DNA from: CAIZGX01 sp044354975
Lineage (GTDB): Bacteria > Bacteroidota > Bacteroidia > Flavobacteriales_D > Sanyastnellaceae
Direction: 5' to 3'
Assembly: GCA_044354975.1 (NCBI GenBank)
Contig: JBIKZA010000044.1
Location: 1 to 21,583 of the forward strand
Length of the DNA: 21,583 nucleotides
In this document: piece after piece, positions 7,399-15,890 of the stretch
How positions within the stretch are numbered: the stretch's first letter is position 1
Layout: the number at the start of each line of letters is the position of its first letter
The notes under the pieces: model-generated
Database searches by the model: none
Seen by the model: the letters and a program-made list of their open reading frames with translations, nothing else
What the model was told of the DNA's origin: nothing
Position numbers and translations under genes: made by a program

Positions 7399-7422
7399 CG
7401 GGTCGAAATATCTTTCGACCCG
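7399..7422. repeat. 10-bp perfect inverted repeat after the tandem repeats
   Basis: Arms CGGGTCGAAA (7399-7408) and TTTCGACCCG (7413-7422) pair perfectly around the loop TATC. It is immediately preceded by GAAT (7395-7398), the same spacer used in the mini-hairpin strings, which suggests it belongs to the same element family. What follows (TTGAAAGGAAATAAATC) is not a T-tract, so it is a poor intrinsic terminator. It could still act as a transcript end or RNA-stability structure. Confidence 0.75.
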
Positions 7423-7497
7423 TTGAAAGGAAATAAATCAAGAATCTTGAAAAAAAGGACAAGTATATATTGATGTTATTTGTTGAAAATCTTCAAC

Positions 7498-10056
7498 ATG
7501 AAAAGACTTCTACTATTGAGTTTGCTCGTATTAATTTTTCAAGCAGCGAACGCCCAACGCCTCATTCCATTCGTTGCAAACAATCAGCAGCACATCTTGA
7601 ACGATGCCTATGATAGTTTCCTATGTGACGACGGCGAAGCATTTCATGATTCTCTGTTCCTTTCAGTGAACTATCGCGACACGCTCAATCGCGCCGCATT
7701 GAAGGTGTTGAAAGGTGACACCCTCTCCGATGTGCCCTTGAATTGGGATACGAAATACGGTAGGGTGTACGATTTGTTCAGTACCACGGAAAAGCTTTAT
7801 GCAGTTGGGACGAAGAAAGATTCAGTCACAAATGTTTCCTACGCGAATCTGGCAATATTAGACAATGGGGTTTGGAGTGAATACAGCTATCCCGACTACA
7901 CAAGATTTAGCTTCGGAACCGTATTTAGTAACAAAGTTTTTTTGTTTTCAAACTTTACAAATAAAGTGTGCTTTTTTGAAAATGGAAGTTTTTATCCAAC
8001 CTATTTAGATTCTGTAATAGATGCGCAAGTCTACGGTGATAAAATGTTTTACGTCAAAGAAGGCTTTTCAGGAATGTATTATATCGATACCCTTGGAGTG
8101 ACTCATTCGGAAGAAATTGCCTGCGATTCGCTGATGCGATTCATTATGATAGATGGACAACTATATGTATCAGGCAAATGCAATGAATTTTTATTTCGAA
8201 GAACGGATAGCGGAGAGTGGGTTTTTGATGATTTGGGAATGGATTTTAGTGCGTTAAACACCACGAAATTGGGAAATGTTTTTCGAACACAAAGAGGCTA
8301 CTTGGTCAGTCTTACGACACATGTTCGATCTCAAGTATTTGACTTTATGGGAGGCGATTCTTTTGACCTTGCAAAAAAAACCGAATTAAGTAAATACGTA
8401 GTTAATGTAATAGATTTTGAAGGAAGGGAGTTTGCAATATGCAGGGGAAGACAAAATTCTGATGACGGTGCTTGGGGTGGAATCTGCACAGTGCAAAATG
8501 GCTGGAGGCATCAGTTCATCTCAAATGAATTGGTTTCTGAGAGGTCTTATCCTGCTTTCGACTCATATATGTATGAAAGTGCTTATGGTTATATTGAATC
8601 CAGGCCAATTGGCATGAACTACAAGAATAAAAGGATTGTATTAGCCTGTGACCAGTTTTTATACGGTATGAAGGGTGATGTTATTTCCGGTGTTGGTGGC
8701 TTTTATGAAACAGGTTTAAATGGGGCTTACTCGGGTCCTGTTGCCAACACTTATTCTAACGACTTTGCGCAGAGATACAATCGCGTATGGAAAGTAAAAC
8801 AATCCGAAATAGAATACCACAATCAACATTGGTACGAAGCGAATTATTCGGCTCCGATAGATATTTTGGAATGGCCTGGAAATGGTTCCATTGTAAACGG
8901 AGAACCTCAGATTATTGCACCCTTTCACGATGTAAATGGAAACAATATTTACGAACCACAATTTGGAGATGCTCCTGAAATCAAAGGTGATGAGGCAACT
9001 TTTTTTATTGTTTCAGATGGAAGAGAAGTTTCACCAACCTATCTAATTTCTAATTTTGAAAGCACAGTATCGAATCTCGAAATGTCTGTGATGACTTATC
9101 TTTTTCACAACTCGTCGAACCAAGCTTTAAGCAATACGGTCTTTACGGATTATCGAATAGTCAATCGCGACGAAATTCCTTTGAACGATTTTTATTTCGG
9201 TATGCTTACTGATTTTAGTATCGGAACACCATACGATGATTTTATCGGATGTGATAGCACCAGGAATCTCGTTTTTGGATATAACGGAGACGATTTTGAT
9301 CAACCTTCTAGCTTGTCTTATGGGTATCTGAATGAAGTTCCTGCTTGTGGTTATCGTGTATTGAATAATACACTTTATTCAGCAATATTCCCTAAGCATA
9401 GTACATTTCCAATATCCGGTGGTCCGAATTCTATTCCCGAATTGTACAATATTTTACAAGGAAAATACAAAGACGGATCCACAATCATAAACCCCATTAC
9501 GCAAGAACAAACGCGCTTTATGTATAGCGGTGAGGTTGGAATTCCTGATGCTTGGAACGAAACGAATATATCCGGTGGAATAGAATATAAGCGCATGGTT
9601 TTGTCTATTCAGTTGGGAGACCTTCAACCCAATATTCCCATTTGCATATCTGTTGCCCGCATTGTAGGCTCAGATACCCTCTCTGCTGGCAGCTCATCTT
9701 TAAATGCGGCCTACAAAATGAAACAATACTCAGACGAAGTGCAACAGTATTATGATCAATATCTTCAAACCACCGATTGCGATCAGTTGGTTGGAGTGGA
9801 AGAGGAAAGTGAAGATGCTTATGGAGTGAACGTATACCCCAATCCTTCTAGCGATCGAGTAGCGGTGCAAACAACACGAAGTTCCATCTGCAAGGTTGAG
9901 TTGTTTAATCCCGTTGGAAGTCTTGTTTACAGCACATCTGATCTCGAAGTGGGTGCCGTAATTATCGATGTAAATGCTTACGCAAAGGGTTTGTATTCCG
10001 TTCGAGTTTACTTGAAAGACGGTACAGTCGAGGTTAGAAAAATTATTGTTGAATAA
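7498..10056 (+). CDS. Large secreted protein with T9SS type A sorting domain
   Basis: An 852-residue secreted protein. The signal peptide MKRLLLLSLLVLIFQAANAQ is followed by a large strand-rich extracellular region. The first 350 residues look like loosely repeated propeller blades. The segment around residue 475 (FHDVNGNNIYEPQFGD, then APEIKGDEATFF) is a calcium-site-like DxNGN pattern common in large Flavobacteriales surface proteins. The last 76 residues, beginning VNVYPNPSSDRV, form a T9SS type A sorting domain and end in RKIIVE. I chose ATG 7498; the frame is open a few codons further upstream through TTG codons (7480, 7483), but the signal peptide starts at the ATG. The stop overlaps the convergent methyltransferase gene by 14 bases. 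I recognise no catalytic motif. Surface structure, adhesion or degradation roles are all possible. Confidence 0.8.
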   Translation: MKRLLLLSLLVLIFQAANAQRLIPFVANNQQHILNDAYDSFLCDDGEAFHDSLFLSVNYRDTLNRAALKVLKGDTLSDVPLNWDTKYGRVYDLFSTTEKLYAVGTKKDSVTNVSYANLAILDNGVWSEYSYPDYTRFSFGTVFSNKVFLFSNFTNKVCFFENGSFYPTYLDSVIDAQVYGDKMFYVKEGFSGMYYIDTLGVTHSEEIACDSLMRFIMIDGQLYVSGKCNEFLFRRTDSGEWVFDDLGMDFSALNTTKLGNVFRTQRGYLVSLTTHVRSQVFDFMGGDSFDLAKKTELSKYVVNVIDFEGREFAICRGRQNSDDGAWGGICTVQNGWRHQFISNELVSERSYPAFDSYMYESAYGYIESRPIGMNYKNKRIVLACDQFLYGMKGDVISGVGGFYETGLNGAYSGPVANTYSNDFAQRYNRVWKVKQSEIEYHNQHWYEANYSAPIDILEWPGNGSIVNGEPQIIAPFHDVNGNNIYEPQFGDAPEIKGDEATFFIVSDGREVSPTYLISNFESTVSNLEMSVMTYLFHNSSNQALSNTVFTDYRIVNRDEIPLNDFYFGMLTDFSIGTPYDDFIGCDSTRNLVFGYNGDDFDQPSSLSYGYLNEVPACGYRVLNNTLYSAIFPKHSTFPISGGPNSIPELYNILQGKYKDGSTIINPITQEQTRFMYSGEVGIPDAWNETNISGGIEYKRMVLSIQLGDLQPNIPICISVARIVGSDTLSAGSSSLNAAYKMKQYSDEVQQYYDQYLQTTDCDQLVGVEEESEDAYGVNVYPNPSSDRVAVQTTRSSICKVELFNPVGSLVYSTSDLEVGAVIIDVNAYAKGLYSVRVYLKDGTVEVRKIIVE

Positions 10057-10849
10057 CCTTCACCGCCTCCAAAGCAAACACCAAAGGAACTTTATTTCCG
10101 AAGTGCTTCACACGGAACTTCCCCGATTCGAATTCTTCGGAATGTTTGAAGCAATTGTAGGGAGAATAATTGAACTCTTGAAACTGCATGAGCTGAAGGC
10201 CCTGTGCAAGAAGCGAGGTAAGCACTTCACTGGTGGAATGATTCCAATACGCGCAAGTGATTTCAATGTCTGACGTGGGGTCGGCGTAAGTGCCGGTGCT
10301 GGTTTCAATGTCTGGACCTGAATTGAAATAATTGTATCCGACCGTTTGAAATTCATTGTCGAACATCCACAAGACCGGATGAAATTCAACAAATATAAAT
10401 TTGCCCGAAGGCTTCAAGAAATGAGAAACAACGTCCGCCCAACGATCCAAATCGGGTAACCAACCTATTGTCCCGTAACTGGTGAAAACAATGTCGAATT
10501 TTTTGTCTAAATGATTTTTCAAATCATACACATCGCAACAAATAAATTCAGCGTTAAGCTGAAGTTTTTCATTCAACACTTTCGCTTGATCAATAGCCGC
10601 GTCTGAAAGATCTACCCCTGTAACATCAGCGCCCATGCGGGCGAGTGAGAACGAGTCTTGTCCGAAATGACATTGCAAATGTAAAATAGATTTCCCTCGA
10701 ATGTCGCCAAGCAAATTCAATTCAATTTCATTCAATGAGGATTTCCCATTCAGAAATTCTTCAACAAAATAAAATTCAGATTGCACGTGAACAGGCACTC
10801 TTTTGTTCCAAGAGTCCTTATTCATTTTCACGTAGTCGAAGTTTTCCAT
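10043..10849 (-). CDS. Class I SAM-dependent methyltransferase
   Basis: A 268-residue methyltransferase with the Rossmann-type SAM fold. Motif I is ILHLQCHFGQDS (55-66), followed by the acidic residue ending beta-2 (GVDLS, Asp80). A motif II/III region follows (CCDVYDL, then FDIVFTSYGTIGWLPDL). The LHLQCHFGQD form of motif I is typical of a widespread bacterial subfamily acting on small molecules, and no substrate can be assigned. Its ATG (10847-10849) overlaps the upstream gene's stop TAA (10849-10851) by one base as TAATG, so it is the last gene of a tightly coupled murQ-unknown-methyltransferase unit. Its 3' end overlaps the T9SS cargo gene by 14 bases. Confidence 0.85.
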   Translation of the reverse strand: MENFDYVKMNKDSWNKRVPVHVQSEFYFVEEFLNGKSSLNEIELNLLGDIRGKSILHLQCHFGQDSFSLARMGADVTGVDLSDAAIDQAKVLNEKLQLNAEFICCDVYDLKNHLDKKFDIVFTSYGTIGWLPDLDRWADVVSHFLKPSGKFIFVEFHPVLWMFDNEFQTVGYNYFNSGPDIETSTGTYADPTSDIEITCAYWNHSTSEVLTSLLAQGLQLMQFQEFNYSPYNCFKHSEEFESGKFRVKHFGNKVPLVFALEAVKVIQQ

Positions 10850-11421
10850 TAGCCAATTCGTTTCACAACACTCGCATTTATTTTTTCAAAGAAATCATGA
10901 GGATTTTGCGTTCGCCAATTTACTTCATTTAAATTTCCACCTGAAACGAAATACTGATCGATATACGCTTTCGAAAAATCCTCTAATACGTGATCGCGGA
11001 AATTCACCAAGGCAATCCATCCATCGTCGTCGTTCACGTCTTCAAACCATTCTTCGTAATAGCAATCGTCGCTCGTGTGGAAATTCAAAACATTTTCACC
11101 AATGAAAATGAATTTCGTTATTCCTTCGTTTATCAAATGGTCTGCGAATTCCCGCTTCAAAAACATAATGTCGTTGTACAACAAATCGTTCCACTCACCA
11201 ATCAATTCAACAATGGCATAGCCTTCCCCGTAGTGGGCGAAGATCAATTTCACAAATAGCGTTTGACTGCCAATATTGTCCCATTGAGGATGAATGTAAA
11301 AATCGTAAATCTTGTTACTGAATTCGAATTCAGAATATTCCTGATTAAAAAACGGAGAAAGCTCATCTTCCTCAGCGCAATACAATCCTCTCCAATTATA
11401 GTAGGGCTCTAACGTGTGCAT
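10849..11421 (-). CDS. Conserved Bacteroidota protein of unknown function
   Basis: I recognise the sequence style as a conserved Bacteroidota hypothetical protein but know no function. The 190 residues are acidic and aromatic-rich, with no signal peptide or membrane helix, so it is probably cytosolic. Notable segments are YYNWRGLYCAEEDELSPFF (7-25), IYDFYIHPQWDNIGSQTLF, a core of YAIVELIGEWNDLLYNDIMF, and KFIFIGENVLNFHTSDDCYY. The high density of Trp, Tyr, Glu and Asp in conserved-looking blocks suggests a folded enzyme or binding protein rather than a linker. It sits 4 bases after murQ and overlaps the methyltransferase start by one base, so all three are probably made from one transcript. 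Confidence 0.75.
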   Translation of the reverse strand: MHTLEPYYNWRGLYCAEEDELSPFFNQEYSEFEFSNKIYDFYIHPQWDNIGSQTLFVKLIFAHYGEGYAIVELIGEWNDLLYNDIMFLKREFADHLINEGITKFIFIGENVLNFHTSDDCYYEEWFEDVNDDDGWIALVNFRDHVLEDFSKAYIDQYFVSGGNLNEVNWRTQNPHDFFEKINASVVKRIG

Positions 11422-11425
11422 AGTA

Positions 11426-12229
11426 TTATTTCTTCAGCGAATCGGCTGCAAGTCTAACACTTCCTTCCTTTAACAAAAGGGCTTTAGCGTCTGCTTCATT
11501 CAATCCCGTTTCTTCCATCACCATGCGCGTTCCGCGATCAACCAATTTGTAGTTTGAAAGCTGCATGTCAACCATCTTATTTCCCTTCACATGTCCGAGT
11601 TGAATGAAGGTGCACGTGGTAAGCATGTTCAACACCAATTTCTGAGCAGTGCCGCTTTTCAAGCGCGTGCTTCCGGTAACGAATTCAGAACCGACAACCA
11701 CTTCAATTGGGAATTTCGAAACAGCGGCAACAGCCGATCCTGCATTGCAAACCACACATCCCGTTGAAATGCCTTCTTCGTTGCATTTCTTCAATGCACC
11801 AATTACGTAGGGCGTTCTTCCAGATGCGGCGATTCCAACTACCACATCGTTCGTAGTAATGTTGTAGGTCTGCAAATCTTTCCAACCCTGTTCTTCACTG
11901 TCCTCTGCAAATTCCACAGCTTTGCGAATGGCACCGTCGCCACCTGCAATAATTCCTATCACACGTCCGAAGTCCACTCCGAACGTAGGCGGACATTCAG
12001 ATGCATCTACAATTCCCAACCTTCCGCTGGTGCCGGCGCCCATGTAAAACAGTCTTCCGCCAACTTTCATTTTGGAAACAATTTCCTCAACTAATTTTTC
12101 AATTTGAGGAATCGCAAGCGCCACTGCTTCAGGAACAGAGCGGTCCTCTTGGTTCATTCCGAACAATAATTCAGAGATGCTTTTGTTTTCTAGGTTATTG
12201 TGATTGCTCGAAGATTCAGTTGTTGACAT
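11426..12229 (-). CDS. murQ: N-acetylmuramic acid 6-phosphate etherase MurQ
   Basis: MurQ cleaves the D-lactyl ether of N-acetylmuramic acid 6-phosphate to give N-acetylglucosamine 6-phosphate, a cytosolic step in peptidoglycan recycling. The 267 residues form one SIS domain. The phosphosugar-binding loop is FYMGAGTSGRLGIVDASECP (61-80). Glu78 in SECPPTF and Glu109 in VEFAEDSEEQ fit the two glutamates described as catalytic in E. coli MurQ, with the same spacing of 31. Further conserved pieces are GIAASGRTPYV and GSTRLKSGTAQKLVLNML. The length fits Bacteroidota MurQ, shorter than the enterobacterial enzyme at its C-terminus. It is the first gene of a minus-strand unit. No amgK, murU, PTS transporter or muropeptide permease gene is next to it here. 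Confidence 0.96.
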   Translation of the reverse strand: MSTTESSSNHNNLENKSISELLFGMNQEDRSVPEAVALAIPQIEKLVEEIVSKMKVGGRLFYMGAGTSGRLGIVDASECPPTFGVDFGRVIGIIAGGDGAIRKAVEFAEDSEEQGWKDLQTYNITTNDVVVGIAASGRTPYVIGALKKCNEEGISTGCVVCNAGSAVAAVSKFPIEVVVGSEFVTGSTRLKSGTAQKLVLNMLTTCTFIQLGHVKGNKMVDMQLSNYKLVDRGTRMVMEETGLNEADAKALLLKEGSVRLAADSLKK

Positions 12230-12339
12230 GGGAAATGTTTTTCACAACGAAGGTAAGAAAGGTGTTCACAACCCGTTTCATTTGAATGAAATCTTATGGA
12301 GTGAATGTCTATTTTCGAATGAGTAAAATGCAAATTTAT

Positions 12340-13959
12340 ATGAAGAAAATTCTTGGATTAATGTTGGTGCTTTTCACTGCGGTGACGGCCTTCACACAAA
12401 CAGACTCTACTATTACTGGCGATGTAGATGTTGCGGCGAATGCCGCGAAAATGCTAAGTGCAGAGCACGAGTACATCAAGGGAAACATGCGCGGAGCCAT
12501 TACAATCTACCGTGAAGTGCTTGCGAATGACCCAGCGAACTACAAAGCGCAATTGGGTGAAGCAGAGTGTTATTACAACTTGAAAAAATATCCAGATGCA
12601 TTCAAGTCGTTGGATAAAGCTTCGAAAATTAAGAAGGGAGTCCCGACCAAAGAACTGACTCTGTTCTATGCGAAGTGCTACCACAGAACAGGCGATTTAG
12701 ATCGCGCAATAGCCGAATACAAAGCTTTTTTGAATGTTGAGAAGCCGAAATCCTACGAGGCTGAAGAGGCAACCAAGTTTATTCGTGAATGCGAATTCGC
12801 TAAGCGAAAAATGGAGCAGGCAGTAGATGTGACCATATCTAACTTGGGCGGTGCTGTAAATACACGTTTGGAAGAATATGCACCTAGCATTACCGCGGAT
12901 GGGAAAACATTGGTGTTCACGTCACGTCGAGACAATACCACTTCTCCGCCTGATCGCATGGGAATAAACATTGACGAAAAAGGTGATTTCAAATTTTACG
13001 AGGATATTTATTTTACAGAGAAGGACTCTGTAACCGGCGAATGGGGCGACTGCGAGAAGTTACCCGGTGCTGTGAATACTTTTTATCATGATGCGGTATT
13101 GAGCATAGTTCCAGATGGATCAATGATCTATGTGTATAAGAACGACGGCGATAACGCTGGAGATATTTTCTTCTCGAAGAAAGGTGAAACGAAATGGCGT
13201 GAGGCGGAACGTTTGCCAAAGTCAATTAACACAACGTTTTTTGAAGGAAGTGTTTCTCAGACTGCCGACGGAAAGAAATTGTATTTCATCAGTGAACGCA
13301 TGGATGGAATGGGAAGAGGCGATATTTATGTTTCAGAAAAGAATGGCTCTGCTTGGGGTAAGCCTAGGAATATGGGACCGATAATTAACACAACGTACGA
13401 TGAAAAATTTGTATTCATTCATCCGAATGGAAAAACATTGTTCTTCGCTTCTGCAGGACATCTAGGAATGGGTAGCTACGATATTTTCAAGACTGAATTG
13501 GTGAACGGTGTTTGGTCGAAGCCAATCAACCTAGGTTACCCAATAAACACAGTAAATGAAGAGTCGACTTTCTCATTAACTTCCGATAACAAGACCATGT
13601 ACATTGCTGCGGAATACGCCGATTCATACGGAGATCGTGATATTTATAAGGTAGATATTTCGCGTTATTCTGTTATGAGTGAAGGTTACGAAAAGAGTGT
13701 GTATGCGCAATTAATTGCGATCGTTCTGGATGCAAATGGCAAAGCGTATAAAGGGGTTAACATTCAAGTAGAGGATTTGGATACAGGTGAGAAAATGGAC
13801 GGTGAAACCGACAAGGCAGGTTATTGCCGTGTGAATGTGCAAGGTGGAAAAACATATATAGTAACCGCTGAAAAAGACGGTAAGAAATTTTCGGAAGAAG
13901 TAAATATTGAAATGAAGAGCAGCGGCGAGACCATTCGCAAATGGGAAATCAGACTTTAA
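12340..13959 (+). CDS. TPR-PD40 propeller-CRD envelope protein, PorE-like without OmpA domain
   Basis: A 539-residue exported protein. The signal peptide MKKILGLMLVLFTAVTAFTQ lacks a lipobox Cys. Next come tetratricopeptide-like helices (about 40-150; EHEYIKGNMRGAITIYREVL and YKAQLGEAECYYNLKKYPDA), then five PD40/WD40-like blades (about 180-455) built on 'DGKTLVF.S' followed by 'GDIY.SEK' (e.g. TADGKKLYFISERMDGMGRG, then DIYVSEK). The end is a carboxypeptidase-regulatory-like beta-sandwich (about 455-539; LDANGKAYKGVNIQVEDLDT). This order matches PorE, a T9SS-associated outer-membrane protein, except that PorE ends in an OmpA-like peptidoglycan-binding domain and this protein stops before it. 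I placed the start at 12340 because the signal peptide begins there, although the frame is open to an ATG at 12286. It is divergent from murQ and overlaps the glycosyltransferase gene by 4 bases. Confidence 0.82.
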   Translation: MKKILGLMLVLFTAVTAFTQTDSTITGDVDVAANAAKMLSAEHEYIKGNMRGAITIYREVLANDPANYKAQLGEAECYYNLKKYPDAFKSLDKASKIKKGVPTKELTLFYAKCYHRTGDLDRAIAEYKAFLNVEKPKSYEAEEATKFIRECEFAKRKMEQAVDVTISNLGGAVNTRLEEYAPSITADGKTLVFTSRRDNTTSPPDRMGINIDEKGDFKFYEDIYFTEKDSVTGEWGDCEKLPGAVNTFYHDAVLSIVPDGSMIYVYKNDGDNAGDIFFSKKGETKWREAERLPKSINTTFFEGSVSQTADGKKLYFISERMDGMGRGDIYVSEKNGSAWGKPRNMGPIINTTYDEKFVFIHPNGKTLFFASAGHLGMGSYDIFKTELVNGVWSKPINLGYPINTVNEESTFSLTSDNKTMYIAAEYADSYGDRDIYKVDISRYSVMSEGYEKSVYAQLIAIVLDANGKAYKGVNIQVEDLDTGEKMDGETDKAGYCRVNVQGGKTYIVTAEKDGKKFSEEVNIEMKSSGETIRKWEIRL

Positions 13960-15872
13960 TTTCCAATATGTTTGAATTGTGAAGTGAAGGATTTTAAATC
14001 CTTCCACCAAGAATAATCTTTTGCGTAGATGGCGTTCATTTGTTGGACGCCATCTTCGTTTAGTACAACGGCGTTTTTATTCGGAGTCAAAATCCCATGT
14101 TTTATTTTCGGAAGTTGACTTGCAAATTCAGCGCTCACTTTTCCATATCCCACCCACGATTTTTTTCCAACAAAAACATTCAACGCATTACTGAAAGCTG
14201 ACATCGGTTTAGATGTAAAAAAGAACGAAGGGAAAAGTAGAATAGTGAAGCTCGAACTGATGAAATCGAACGCGCGTTTTTGGCGTTTGTTTAACGTGTT
14301 GGAAATGGAGTTCACGGTAACGAAGAAGCCCTCTGTGGCGCTTTGTATATGCTGACTTCCAATGATGAATAAACTTTCTGGAGGGGCAATTTTAAATTCA
14401 AGTTGAAGGGAAGAAAGCGAACCCATTTCTGAAATAATTTCACTGCTGCTTAAGTCTTTTGCGCAGAAAATGACTTCCTGAATTTTGTGTATCCTCACAT
14501 ATTCGAAGAGCGAAAGGCTGCGAGATTTCTCAGAATTCATTTGTTCGAAAGATGCAATGGGATAATCTATCTGATGCAAAAAAGTTTGAACGCGTGTGCC
14601 TTCTTCTTCCGAACCAATGAGCAAAATTCTCTTTTTCGGATTGCCTTGCCAATTCCACTTTCCTGAAATAATTTTGCTGAACACCGCGTGTATAAGGGGA
14701 AGCGAAACAATAGCAAACAAAGCGCTCAATAATATTACGATTCGTGAAAAGCGAATGGTTTCTGGAAGAAGTGAATAAATAAGCAGCGTAATTATTGAAA
14801 CCAAAAGAACGGGCTTTAGCGTACGTTGCGGAAATACTGGTCTATCGTAGGCGCCGTTCAACCAGTTTCCAATTAAGGTAAATGCTGTTATTACACTAGC
14901 CGTGATTATCATAAGTGAACCGTCGAAATTTTTCGATTGCCATTGTGAATAGTGATCGGCGAAAGTGTAAATGCCGAAGCTTAGCACTGCTGCATCTGCC
15001 AGTGGTAATAGGCTTGCCGTAACAACACGCGACACAATAGAAACAGAAGCACGCATCCACACGGCTACTTGAATGAAGAACGAAAACCATTTTGCATGTG
15101 ACGCCGAAAAATGTTTGCGCGCAAAAATGATCATGGCGTTGTAGAACACATAGACATAATTCAGGCTGCCTTTCTTCGTGCTCTCTCCTTTGTAGTGAAT
15201 AATGCTAGTTTCAGGAAAATAGTAATTCTTCCATCCGCCTTGAATAATCCGCCAACTCAGATCAATGTCTTCTCCGTACATGAAGAATGCTTCATCTAAC
15301 AAACCCACTTGATCAAGTGCTTTTTTTCGCATGAACATGAATGCTCCTGCTAGAATTTCAATCTCACTTGTCTCTTCGTAGCTAAGGTGTCCTAAATAAT
15401 AGCGATTGAATTTTTTACTTTTCGGAAACAACTTTGAAATTCCGAAAATCTTGTAGAAGCTAGTTTCCGGAGTAGGAAGTCCGCGTTTCGATTCAGGAAG
15501 TAAAATTCCTTTTCCGTCTACCATGGGAACGCCCAATCCGCCTGCTTCCGGGTGCGCATCCATGAAGTCAAGCACTTTCGAAAAAGTGTCTTCCTTCACA
15601 ACGGTATCTGGATTCAACAAAAGAATGTATTCTCCTTTGGCAATGCGCATGCCTTGGTTGTTGGCTTTCGAAAATCCAGTGTTGTCTTTGTTCGCAATGA
15701 GATTTACCCAAGGGAATTTATCTTCCACCATTTCGTTCGAACCGTCAACGCTGTTGTTATCCACAACAATCACTTCAACTTCAATTCCGCTCATAGCAGC
15801 GTGAACAGATGCCAGGCATTGCTCAAGGAAATACTTGACGTTGTAGTTTACGATGATGACGGTTAAACGCAT
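13956..15872 (-). CDS. GT2 glycosyltransferase fused to a degenerate polyprenyl-phosphate sugar transferase
   Basis: A 638-residue membrane protein with two parts. Residues 1-260 are a GT2 (rhamnosyltransferase-like, GT-A) domain: VIIVNYNVKYFLEQCL (5-20), VIVVDNNSVDGS (34-45), LLLNPDT (84-90) with the metal-binding Asp89, and the catalytic-loop-like FFMYGEDIDLSWR (196-208). Then come about five hydrophobic helices (about 263-400) and a Rossmann-like segment (RILLIGSEEEGTRVQTFL, 415-432). The end resembles a bacterial sugar transferase: KRAFDFISSSFTILLFPSFF (532-551) and FVGKKSWVGY (567-576). The middle of that catalytic domain, including its Arg/Lys-rich KFRSM-type and Asp-Glu motifs, is missing, so the second half is probably not a working phosphoglycosyltransferase. 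The gene follows recR by 18 bases on the same strand. It likely acts in lipid-linked surface polysaccharide assembly; the sugar is unknown. Confidence 0.82.
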   Translation of the reverse strand: MRLTVIIVNYNVKYFLEQCLASVHAAMSGIEVEVIVVDNNSVDGSNEMVEDKFPWVNLIANKDNTGFSKANNQGMRIAKGEYILLLNPDTVVKEDTFSKVLDFMDAHPEAGGLGVPMVDGKGILLPESKRGLPTPETSFYKIFGISKLFPKSKKFNRYYLGHLSYEETSEIEILAGAFMFMRKKALDQVGLLDEAFFMYGEDIDLSWRIIQGGWKNYYFPETSIIHYKGESTKKGSLNYVYVFYNAMIIFARKHFSASHAKWFSFFIQVAVWMRASVSIVSRVVTASLLPLADAAVLSFGIYTFADHYSQWQSKNFDGSLMIITASVITAFTLIGNWLNGAYDRPVFPQRTLKPVLLVSIITLLIYSLLPETIRFSRIVILLSALFAIVSLPLIHAVFSKIISGKWNWQGNPKKRILLIGSEEEGTRVQTFLHQIDYPIASFEQMNSEKSRSLSLFEYVRIHKIQEVIFCAKDLSSSEIISEMGSLSSLQLEFKIAPPESLFIIGSQHIQSATEGFFVTVNSISNTLNKRQKRAFDFISSSFTILLFPSFFFTSKPMSAFSNALNVFVGKKSWVGYGKVSAEFASQLPKIKHGILTPNKNAVVLNEDGVQQMNAIYAKDYSWWKDLKSFTSQFKHIGN

Positions 15873-15890
15873 GTTGCGAAGATACGTTAT

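Larger units (their letters stand above)
7142..7497. other. Long non-coding gap between two T9SS cargo genes
   Basis: This is the only stretch above 300 bases without a gene. It contains a 104-bp tandem repeat built from purine-rich tracts and strings of short hairpins (listed separately), then a strong 10-bp inverted repeat at 7399-7422, then about 75 AT-rich bases leading to the next gene. All three forward frames are interrupted by stops, and no start codon begins a convincing reading frame. The next gene's promoter is probably downstream of the inverted repeat; I see only a poor -7-like TATATTG at 7464-7470. Confidence 0.8.

Noticed and set aside
7399..7422. Intrinsic terminator for the first T9SS cargo gene
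   Set aside because: The stem is strong, but it is about 260 bases after the stop and is followed by TTGAAAGG rather than a T-tract.
12281..12317. Promoter pair TTTG (12281-12284) and TATTTTCG (12310-12317) for the PorE-like gene
   Set aside because: The spacing of 25 bases is too long for the usual arrangement of about 19-21, and the -7 element has a mismatch.
15552..15866. Open frame on the plus strand opposite the GT2 domain
   Set aside because: It is antisense to the conserved glycosyltransferase motifs and has no start context or protein-like features of its own.
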